21,084 bases of DNA from Azohydromonas lata NBRC 102462. GTDB lineage: Bacteria > Pseudomonadota > Gammaproteobacteria > Burkholderiales > Burkholderiaceae_C. The stretch spans positions 1 through 21,084 of the forward strand of contig CAMCTE010000020.1 of the NCBI GenBank assembly GCA_945878385.1, read 5' to 3'. Below the pieces are notes generated by a model that had not been told where the DNA came from, ran no database searches, and saw only the letters and a program-made list of their open reading frames with translations. Positions 1-6,700 of this stretch are shown one piece after another; within the stretch, counting starts at the first letter, position 1; each line of letters opens with the position of its first letter. A program made the position numbers and the translations under genes.

Positions 1-189
1 GACCCGAAGGAAACCTGGGCCCTGATCGTGTGGCTGAACTATGCGGCCTGGCTGCACATGCGGCTGATGAAGGGCCTGCGCGGCACGGTGTCGGCCTGGT
101 GGGCCCTGGTGGGCTTGGCCGTGACCACCTTCGCCTTCCTGGGGGTGAACATGTTCCTGTCCGGGCTGCATTCCTACGGGGAACTCTGA
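1..189 (+). CDS. ccsB: C-terminal end of cytochrome c biogenesis protein CcsB/ResC (CcsA family), partial
   Basis: Frame 1 is open from the first base and stops with TGA at 187-189, giving 62 residues of a protein that begins before the window. It starts DPKETWALIVWLNYAAWLHM and ends GVNMFLSGLHSYGEL. The W-D-P-K-E-T-W block, the following membrane helices and the terminal G-V-N-x-F-x-S-G-L-H-S-Y-G are hallmarks of the CcsA/CcsB/ResC haem-handling subunit of system II cytochrome c maturation. This integral membrane protein delivers haem to apocytochromes on the outer face of the membrane. The tail holds one further hydrophobic segment (about residues 38-55 of the visible part). The next gene downstream is msrP on the same strand, a neighbour order I recall from Comamonadaceae. 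An ECF-type promoter lies between them, so msrP need not be read from this gene. The subunit name is confident; the exact symbol varies between databases. Confidence 0.85.
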   Translation, partial: DPKETWALIVWLNYAAWLHMRLMKGLRGTVSAWWALVGLAVTTFAFLGVNMFLSGLHSYGEL

Positions 190-197
190 TTCCCCTC

Positions 198-223
198 GAA
201 ACCGCAGGTCGACTTGCGGCGTA
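198..223 (+). promoter_or_regulatory. Predicted ECF sigma promoter upstream of msrPQ
   Basis: GAAACC (198-203), a 16-base spacer, then CGTA (220-223). The same two-part motif precedes the sigma/anti-sigma genes (GTAACC-N16-CGTA) and the catalase-like gene (GTAACC-N17-CGTT) in this window. ECF sigma factors typically recognise an AAC-containing -35 box and a CGT-containing -10 box at this distance. Transcription would begin near 230, about 25 bases before the chosen msrP ATG at 256. The assignment is inferred from motif sharing, not shown. Confidence 0.5.
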
Positions 224-255
224 TAGGCTTCAGTGAAATCGACCGGAGCCCCTTC

Positions 256-1248
256 ATGGTGATCAAGACCGACCGCGGGTTCGAGCACCCCACCCCCAGT
301 GACATCACCCCGCGCGAGGTGTTCGAGTCGCGCCGCCGCCTGCTGCAGGGTTTGGCACTGGGTGCGGCAGGCCCGTCGATGGCCCTGTGGGCGCAGCGCG
401 ATGCGCGGGCCATGACCGCCGGGCCCGGCAAGCTGGCCAAGCTGCCCGGTGTGGCCAGCACCATCGAAGGCGCGGTGGTGATGGACAAGCTCACCGCCTA
501 CGAACATGTGGCCGGCTACAACAACTACTACGAGTTCGGCGTCGAAAAGACCGATCCGGCCCGCACCGCTCACACGCTGCGCACCCGCCCTTGGACGGTG
601 GCGGTGGAAGGCGAATGCGCCAAGCCGCGCACCTTCGGCATCGAGGAGCTGCTGAAGCTGGCCCCGATGGAAGAACGCATCTACCGGCTGCGCTGCGTGG
701 AAGGCTGGTCCATGGTGGTGCCCTGGGTGGGGTATTCGGTGTCGAACATCCTGCGCGCGGTCGAGCCCACCGGCAAGGCGAAGTTCGTGGAATTCGTGAC
801 CCTGGCCGACCGCACCCAGATGCCGGGCTTGCGTTCAAGCGTACTGGACTGGCCCTACAAGGAAGGCCTGCGGTTGGACGAGGCCATGCACCCGCTCACA
901 CTCATGGCCTTCGGTCTCTATGGCGAAGTGCTGCCCAACCAGAACGGCGCCCCGTTGCGCCTGGTGGTGCCCTGGAAGTACGGATTCAAGAGCGCCAAGT
1001 CGATCGTGAAGATTCGGCTTCTGGAAAAGCAACCGCGCTCTTCGTGGGAACAGGCCATCGCATCGGAATACGGGTTCTACTCGAATGTGAACCCGAAGGT
1101 GGACCACCCCCGCTGGAGTCAGGCGACCGAACGCCGCATCGGCGAAGACGGCGTGTTCCAGCGCAAGCGCCCCACCCTGATGTTCAACGGCTATGAGGCC
1201 CAGGTGGGGCAGCTGTACGCGGGCATGGACCTGCGCAAGTTCTACTGA
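256..1248 (+). CDS. msrP: Periplasmic protein-methionine-sulfoxide reductase, molybdenum catalytic subunit MsrP (YedY)
   Basis: The 330-residue product matches the MsrP/YedY family along its whole length. This periplasmic molybdopterin enzyme repairs oxidised methionine in envelope proteins with electrons from MsrQ. Visible features are a twin-arginine (Tat) signal with SRRRLLQG at residues 25-32 and a hydrophobic stretch after it, YNNYYEFG in the N-terminal core, and RLRCVEGWSMVVPW with Cys147 as the expected molybdenum ligand. Further on are EGLRLDEAMHPLTLMAFG, PWKYGFKSAKSI, and YGFYSNVNPKVDHPRWSQAT before the end. I chose ATG 256 because GGAG at 245-248 gives a good ribosome site 7 bases upstream, and because the longer start at 214 would lie inside the predicted ECF promoter. 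The msrQ start follows 14 bases after the stop, so the two form one operon. The convergent sigma/anti-sigma pair downstream suggests control by envelope oxidative stress. The family assignment is very secure. Confidence 0.96.
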   Translation: MVIKTDRGFEHPTPSDITPREVFESRRRLLQGLALGAAGPSMALWAQRDARAMTAGPGKLAKLPGVASTIEGAVVMDKLTAYEHVAGYNNYYEFGVEKTDPARTAHTLRTRPWTVAVEGECAKPRTFGIEELLKLAPMEERIYRLRCVEGWSMVVPWVGYSVSNILRAVEPTGKAKFVEFVTLADRTQMPGLRSSVLDWPYKEGLRLDEAMHPLTLMAFGLYGEVLPNQNGAPLRLVVPWKYGFKSAKSIVKIRLLEKQPRSSWEQAIASEYGFYSNVNPKVDHPRWSQATERRIGEDGVFQRKRPTLMFNGYEAQVGQLYAGMDLRKFY

Positions 1249-1262
1249 CCCGCGGCGCCGCC

Positions 1263-1919
1263 ATGCCCACCCTCGCGGCGTTGGTGCTGCCTTTGAAGCC
1301 CCGGGTTACCGCGGTCCTGCTGCACCCTGTAGCCAAGCCCCTGTTGGGGGCCACGCTGATGGCGCCGGCGGGCTACCTGTTGTGGGGCGCGCTGAATGAC
1401 CACTTGGGCGCGAACCCCGCCGAGGCCCTCATTCGCCAAAGTGGCGAGATGACCCTGCGCTGCCTGCTGCTGACTTTGGCCGTGACACCGCTGCGGGAGA
1501 TCACCGGGTGGGCTGCGCTGGCGCGGTTCAGACGATTGTTGGGCCTGCTCACCTTCACCTGGGGCCTGCTGCACCTGCTGAGCTACGGCTGGCTGGACAT
1601 GGGCCTGGAGATGAGTGAGATCTTGCGCGACATCATCAAGCGCCCCTTCATCCTGGTGGGATCACTGACGCTGCTGCTGATGGTGCCGTTGGCAGCCACT
1701 TCATTCAACGCGGCCATCAAGGCCTTGGGCGCGGCGCGCTGGAAACGGCTGCACCAGCTGGTCTACGCCGCCGGCATCCTGGCCATCGTGCATTTTCTGT
1801 GGATGCGCAGTGGCAAGAACGTGCTGGGAGCGGTGTTCGTCTACGGCGCCATCCTGGTCGTGTTGCTGGCTTGGCGATTGCGGGGACGATTCACCAGCGC
1901 AGGAGCCGGGTTCCGATGA
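1263..1919 (+). CDS. msrQ: Haem-binding membrane subunit MsrQ of the methionine sulfoxide reductase system
   Basis: A 218-residue protein with about six membrane helices, of the MsrQ/YedZ family in the ferric-reductase-like superfamily. It binds haem b and passes electrons from the inner membrane side to periplasmic MsrP. Supporting motifs are LRCLLLTLAVTPLREITG, ARFRRLLGLLTFTWGLLHLL with a probable haem-ligand His, LRDIIKRPFILVG, the positive W-K-R-L-H-Q-L-V-Y motif, and IVHFLW with another His. Length and order are typical. The start at 1263 lies just after the msrP stop, and its upstream bases (GCGGCGCCGCC) contain no clear Shine-Dalgarno site, so translation may be coupled to msrP. The last 29 bases overlap the 3' end of the oppositely oriented nrsF gene, leaving no room for an intergenic terminator between the operons. 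Confidence 0.93.
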   Translation: MPTLAALVLPLKPRVTAVLLHPVAKPLLGATLMAPAGYLLWGALNDHLGANPAEALIRQSGEMTLRCLLLTLAVTPLREITGWAALARFRRLLGLLTFTWGLLHLLSYGWLDMGLEMSEILRDIIKRPFILVGSLTLLLMVPLAATSFNAAIKALGAARWKRLHQLVYAAGILAIVHFLWMRSGKNVLGAVFVYGAILVVLLAWRLRGRFTSAGAGFR

Positions 1920-2532
1920 GTGCGCCCAGCACGGTCGGGATGGCCATACCCAACACGTACCAAATCGACAGGAACGGTGCAGCCAGTTCGGTGCAGTGGA
2001 AGGTGTAGCCCAACGCGCCGATTCCACCGGCCAACAGACCGGCCGCGGCACCGGCCCAGGCCGGCCGGGTGGGCGCCATACGCGCCATGACCCACAAGCT
2101 GGCAAGGAACACCGGGCTAGAGACCATGGCAATGTTGCCGGGGCACTCGAGGGCGGTGCTGCCCATCAGAAGGTCGAGTCGGTCCTGAGGGTCGGCGGCC
2201 AGGATCTGGGCCAACCCGAGCATCATCATCAGACCAAAGGGCAAGGCCACCCGCGGTACCAAGCCCTGAACTGAACGCCCCGGTCTTGCCAGCCGATCGA
2301 CTGCCTGCCAAGCCACCGCAATGACGGCCAGGCAGAACGCCCATCGCAGCCAGAGCATGGCAGTGGCCAAGTCTTGTGCATCAAACGTGCGCCAACCCCA
2401 TGCCTGCCCGGCAATGAGCGCAGCGGCTGCCGTTCCGACTGCGAAAGTCAGGCCCATGCGCTTGTCATGGGCCGAAGGATCAACCGGCGATGCATCGGCA
2501 GCCAACAGGTCCATCAGTTGTTCAGTCTTCAT
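1891..2532 (-). CDS. nrsF: NrsF-family (DUF1109) membrane anti-sigma factor
   Basis: A 213-residue protein with a short cytoplasmic N-terminus followed by six hydrophobic segments (about residues 27-47, 58-80, 95-113, 133-151, 158-178 and 186-209). This is the NrsF/DUF1109 layout, first described as the negative regulator of SigF in Caulobacter. It would hold the ECF sigma factor at the membrane until stress. Cys130 (in ALECPGN) and Cys180 (in FHCTE) sit next to membrane segments. From memory, the Caulobacter protein needs two cysteines at nearly the same positions for sensing, so a redox or metal/oxidant signal is likely here. A third Cys (67) lies inside a helix. The start codon overlaps the sigma stop codon as ATGA (2529-2532), so the two are translationally coupled and of one operon. 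The symbol is by family resemblance. Confidence 0.85.
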   Translation of the reverse strand: MKTEQLMDLLAADASPVDPSAHDKRMGLTFAVGTAAAALIAGQAWGWRTFDAQDLATAMLWLRWAFCLAVIAVAWQAVDRLARPGRSVQGLVPRVALPFGLMMMLGLAQILAADPQDRLDLLMGSTALECPGNIAMVSSPVFLASLWVMARMAPTRPAWAGAAAGLLAGGIGALGYTFHCTELAAPFLSIWYVLGMAIPTVLGALIGTRLLRW

Positions 2533-3077
2533 GGGGCACTCTTCTTCATCAGCGCAGCCAAGGCCTTGAGGCCGCGGTGTACGCCGATCTTGATCGCCGA
2601 TTCGGACATGCCGGTGCGCGCTGCCGCTTCTGCCACCGAAAGCCCTTCGAGCTTGGTGTGCAGGATGGGCAACCGGTGCCGGTCAGGCAGTTGACCCAGC
2701 AAGCGGTGCACATCCCGATGGGCCTCTTGGACCTGGTCGTCCTGCGCCGCCAGCCATTCGTGGGCCTCGTCCAGGGGGTCAAGGTTGGCATCGGTGCGCG
2801 CGTGGCGCCGCGTGAAGTCGATGAGCTTGTGACGCGTGATCGTGTAGGCCCAAGGAGTGAACAACTGCTGCGGGTCGTAGGTATGCCGGTGCAGGTGGAT
2901 GGCCAGCAGCGATTCCTGCAGGAGGTCTTCCACCTCGGCCGGCATCGCGACCAGCCGCTTGCGCAGGAAGGCCCGCAAGTGCCGACTGAGCAGTTCGAGT
3001 GCCTGTCGGCAAGAACGCTGGTCTCCACCGAGGCCGGCCACAAACAGCGACTTGATCTTTTGTTCGGAATCCTGCAA
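2529..3077 (-). CDS. sigF: ECF RNA polymerase sigma factor, SigF-like, partner of NrsF
   Basis: About 182 residues with sigma-70 regions 2 and 4. Region 2 includes RHLRAFLRKRL, EVEDLLQESLLAIHLHRHTY and FTPWAYTITRHKLIDFTRR. Region 4 includes LPDRHRLPILHTKLEGLSVAEAAARTGMSESAIKIGVHRGLKAL, a helix-turn-helix for the -35 box. No ATG is available: the frame opens after a stop at 3132-3134 and offers only TTG at 3107 and TTG at 3077. I prefer TTG 3077, giving QDSEQKIKSLFVAGL near the N-terminus, because it leaves the usual few residues before region 2 and has the purine-rich GGGTGG a few bases upstream. The longer form would add 10 residues. The gene sits under a promoter of the motif shared with msrPQ and the catalase-like gene, as expected for self-activation. 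Symbol by analogy with the SigF/NrsF pairs of Caulobacter and Azospira. Confidence 0.85.
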   Translation of the reverse strand: MQDSEQKIKSLFVAGLGGDQRSCRQALELLSRHLRAFLRKRLVAMPAEVEDLLQESLLAIHLHRHTYDPQQLFTPWAYTITRHKLIDFTRRHARTDANLDPLDEAHEWLAAQDDQVQEAHRDVHRLLGQLPDRHRLPILHTKLEGLSVAEAAARTGMSESAIKIGVHRGLKALAALMKKSAP

Positions 3078-3104
3078 AAGCCACCCACGCGCAACCGCGC
3101 ACCA

Positions 3105-3127
3105 CAACAGCCCACGTGGGCGTGTTG
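3105..3127. promoter_or_regulatory. Dyad symmetry in the leader of the sigma factor gene
   Basis: The perfect palindrome CCCACGTGGG (3111-3120) is flanked by the complementary pentamers CAACA (3105-3109) and TGTTG (3123-3127). The dyad lies between the predicted ECF promoter (3175-3200) and the preferred TTG start (3077), within the 5' leader. It could be an operator or an RNA hairpin masking translation. The symmetry is seen; a role is only a guess. Confidence 0.3.
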
Positions 3128-3174
3128 ACGATTATCGGCGTGGACAAGACGGCAGGGCGGCGGCACCACGGTTG

Positions 3175-3200
3175 TACGCGCAGGGAAGGCAGCCGGTTAC
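3175..3200 (-). promoter_or_regulatory. Predicted autoregulatory ECF promoter of the sigF-nrsF pair
   Basis: On the minus strand GTAACC (3200-3195) is followed after 16 bases by CGTA (3178-3175). It is the same box pair and spacing as upstream of msrP (GAAACC-N16-CGTA). As I recall, GTAACC is also the reported -35 element of Caulobacter SigF promoters. It lies about 100 bases upstream of the preferred start of the sigma gene, in the gap between that gene and the lipoprotein gene, which fits autoregulation. Confidence 0.55.
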
Positions 3201-3251
3201 AGCCGCCGCGGGCACAACATGTACGAGTGGGCCCCAGCCGAATTTCTCGAC

Positions 3252-3746
3252 TCAGCGGATGAATTCGACGAGGCCGTCCGACAACGGCGCCAGGATCAGC
3301 GTGACCAGAGGGTAGTTGTAGTTGCAGGCTGAGGTGGTCGTGCCGGTGTCTTCGTTGGTCTTCCAATACACACGGCGAGCCCCGCCCTGGTCGGTGATAC
3401 GGGAGACCTGGGGCAGGTAGCAGCGCAGGCCCGTGCCCAGCGACAGCACCAACAGCATGAAGCGCGAGAAATCAACCGGCGGGGTCGCCTTGTCGGCCAG
3501 GGGGAACGGGTCGCCGGGGAATTGCGCCGGTGCAGCCTGCCACAGCGCATTCCACTCGCCGGCAGATCGCAGAACGTAGTGACCGCGCGGGATGGCCCGG
3601 TAGGTGTTGGGCATCCACTCCTGGAAAGGCACCTCAACCTCGGGCGGTGTGCCGCCGCAAGCCACCAGCCAACCGGGCGGTGCCAGGGGAGCGGCCAGCA
3701 TCAGGCGCTGAAGCGCCAGACGGCGTGTACGGTCGGGCCTGTTCAT
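3252..3746 (-). CDS. Putative lipoprotein of unknown function, possibly PrcB_C-like
   Basis: A 164-residue protein with a basic N-terminus (RTRR), a hydrophobic stretch and the lipobox LVAC at residues 27-30. It should be lipid-anchored at Cys30. TRRLALQ also loosely resembles a Tat motif. The mature part holds SAGEWNALWQAA, then ATPPVDFSRFMLLVLSLG. This 'EW..LW ... PPVDF ... mlvlv.lG' pattern recalls the PrcB C-terminal domain found in small secreted proteins, but I make that link from memory and it is weak. The mature protein has further cysteines in GLRCYLP and SACNYNY that could form a disulfide. The start follows the uvrA stop by 13 bases on the same strand, so it may be read through from uvrA. 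It is also the gene just upstream of the ECF sigma operon. No clear ribosome site is seen. Codon use matches its neighbours. Confidence 0.6.
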   Translation of the reverse strand: MNRPDRTRRLALQRLMLAAPLAPPGWLVACGGTPPEVEVPFQEWMPNTYRAIPRGHYVLRSAGEWNALWQAAPAQFPGDPFPLADKATPPVDFSRFMLLVLSLGTGLRCYLPQVSRITDQGGARRVYWKTNEDTGTTTSACNYNYPLVTLILAPLSDGLVEFIR

Positions 3747-3759
3747 GCTGGGGGCGGGC

Positions 3760-6700
3760 TTACCTCATCAAAACGGCCTTCAGGGCCACGCCGGTGGGCG
3801 AAGCGGCCTGCACCACCGCTTCGGGCGGACCGGCCACCACCACCTGCCCACCGGCCGTACCCCCCTCAGGACCGAGGTCAATCACCCAGTCGGCTTCGGC
3901 GATCACATCCAGGTCGTGCTCGATGACCACCACGCTGTGACCACCGTCGACCAGACGGTGCAGTACATGGATGAGTTTTTCGACATCGGCCATGTGCAGG
4001 CCCACGGTGGGCTCATCCAGAACATAAAGGGTATGGGGCGCCTTCTGCCCACGCCTGCCGACCTCGTCGCGCACCTTGCTCAGCTCGGTGACGAGCTTGA
4101 TTCGTTGCGCTTCGCCGCCGGACAGGGTGGGAGAAGGCTGTCCCAGTGTGAGGTATCCGAGCCCGACGTCCTTGAGCAACTGCAAGGGATGGGCGATCGA
4201 GGGCATGGAGGCAAAGAATTCCACGGCCTCGTCCACCTCCATCTGCAGCACATCGCCGATGCTCTTGCCGCGCCAGGTGACGGCCAGGGTTTCGGGGTTG
4301 AAGCGCTGGCCATGGCACTGGTCGCAAGGCACCTTCACATCGGGCAGGAAGCTCATTTCGATGGTGCGCATGCCCTGACCTTCACACGCCGGGCAGCGGC
4401 CCTGCCCCGTGTTGAAGCTGAAGCGGTTGGCCGCATAGCCGCGGGCCTTGGCTTCCAGGGTTTCGGTGAAGAGTTTGCGGATGGCGTCCCAAAAGCCGAT
4501 GTAGGTGGCGGTGCAGGAGCGGGGTGTCTTGCCGATGGGGGTCTGATCAACTTCCAGCACGCGGTCGACAGCACCCCAGCCTTCAATGCCGCTGCAGCCC
4601 TGCCACAAAGGGTCGCCCTGGCCCTTCTGCGCCACTGCGGTCTGCACATTGGCCAGCAGCACATCGCGCGCCAGGGTGCTCTTGCCACTGCCGCTGACGC
4701 CTGTGACGGCCACGAGGCGGTGCAGGGGCACGCGCACATCGAGGTTCTGCAGGTTGTGCAGACGCGCGCCGCGAAGCTCGAGCGCGGGTTGAACGGGTGT
4801 GACCTCGCGCCGCGGGTGCAAGGGGTGTTTCAGTGGGTGCGCCAGCAGGCGGCCCGTGACCGATTCAGGCGCAGCGGCCAAGTCGGCCGCCGTGCCCTGC
4901 GCGATCACGCGGCCACCGCGCTTGCCGGCGCTCGGCCCGATGTCGATCAGGTGGTCGGCGCGGCGGATGGTGTCTTCGTCGTGCTCTACCACCACCAGGG
5001 TGTTGCCCTTGTCGCCCAGGCGCGCCAGGGCCTTGAGCAGGATCTGGTTGTCGCGCGGGTGCAGGCCGATGGTGGGTTCGTCCAGCACGTAGCACACGCC
5101 CTGCAGGTTGCTGCCCAACTGCGCGGCCAAGCGAATGCGCTGGGCCTCGCCGCCACTGAGCGTGGGCGCGGCGCGGTCGAGCGTGAGGTAGCCCAGGCCC
5201 ACTTCTTCGAGGAAGGTGAGGCGGCTGTGGATTTCGGTGATCACGTCGCGCGCGATGTCGGCTTCGCGACCCTGCAGATTGAGCTGTTCGACCCACTGGC
5301 GGGACTGCATGACCGACCACTGCGCCACGCCGGTGATGGGCTCGCCCTGAAAGGTGACGGCGCGCGCGGTGGCGCTGAGACGGGTGCCCTGACAATCGGG
5401 GCAGGCTTCATCGATGAGGCCTTCCACTTCGGATTCTTCGGAAGGAAAGTTCTGCTCGCGGCCGCGGTTGTCGTCGTCGCGCACCGAATCGTCGAAGGCC
5501 TTGCGCTGTTCGCGGGTGAGCTTGAGGCCCGTACCCACACAGGTGGTGCACCAACCGTGCTTGCTGTTGTAGCTGAACAGGCGAGGGTCGAGTTCCGCAT
5601 AGCTGGTGCCGCAGGCGGGGCAAGCGCGCTTGGTGCTGAACACGGTGACGCGGCCGATTGAAGCCGTGCTCTGCCCGTCGGCCATGGCCTCCTGCAGGCC
5701 GTCCAGCGGGTGCAGCAGGTGCATCACACCCTTGCCGATGTCCAGGGTCTTGCTCAGCAGCGCGCGCAGTTCGGCCTCATTGGCGGGGTCGACGGTGATG
5801 TCGCCCACCGGCAGTTCGAGCGTATGTTCCTTGAAGCGGTCCAGGCGCGGCCAGGGGTCGACGGTGAGGAACTCGCCATCGACACGGATGTGGCTGTGGC
5901 CCCGGGCCTTGGCCCATTTGGCGAGATCGGTGTAGACGCCCTTGCGGTTGACCACGAGCGGCGCGAGCAGGCCCACGTGTTGGCCGCGGTAGTCGCGCAG
6001 GATTTGGGAGGCGATGCTCTCCGGGCTTTGTGGCTTGACGGGCGCACCGTCGTGCACGCAATGCTGCAGGCCGAGCTTGACCCACAGCAGGCGCAGGAAA
6101 TGCCAGACCTCGGTGGTGGTGGCCACGGTACTCTTGCGCCCGCCGCGTGAGAGGCGCTGTTCGATGGCCACGGTGGGCGGAATGCCGTAGACCGCATCCA
6201 CCTCGGGGCGGCCGGCCGGTTGCACGATGCTGCGGGCGTAGGCGTTGAGGGATTCGAGGTAGCGGCGCTGGCCCTCGTTGAACAGGATGTCGAAGGCGAG
6301 CGTGGACTTGCCTGAGCCACTGACGCCAGTGATGACGTTGAACTGGCCGCGAGGGATGTCGACCGAGAGGCCTTTGAGGTTGTGCTCACGGGCGTTGACG
6401 ATGCGGATGGCCTGGCTGAGGTGTTGGCCTTCGTGCTCTTCGTTGGGGGAGGAGAAAATGGGGTCAGAGCCGATTTTTTTCTGCGAAAAAATCGGATCCG
6501 ACCCCAATTTTTCTTCGCGTACCGCGACGACGGTTCCGAGGGCTTGGGCGTATTCGCGCAGGGCAGCGGCAGTGTGGGAAGTGGGATGCAAGGCCACATC
6601 GGCTGGGCTGCCCTGGCACACGAGTTCGCCACCGTCTTCACCACCTTCGGGGCCGAGGTCGATCAACCAATCGGAAGCGCGGATCACATCGAGGTTGTGT

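Noticed and set aside
214..255. Earlier start for msrP at 214
   Set aside because: The extra 14 residues have no family support, the upstream start would lie within the predicted promoter, and ATG 256 has GGAG 7 bases upstream.
1..3800. Methionine-rich peptide gene (MrpX type) near msrP and sigF
   Set aside because: Such a gene accompanies SigF/NrsF/MsrP in Azospira, as I recall, but no short Met-rich frame with a signal peptide is present here. NrsF has only a local MMM run inside a helix.
3745..5661. 638-codon open frame on the plus strand
   Set aside because: It lies wholly antisense to uvrA, whose motifs are unmistakable. The translation is rich in Ala, Gly, His, Gln and Val with no recognisable domain, as expected from the complement of a GC-rich gene.
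6461..6505. The duplicated GSDPIF peptide as a genuine protein repeat domain
   Set aside because: The DNA is an inverted repeat, not a tandem duplication. The peptide similarity follows from translating both arms of a nearly self-complementary core.
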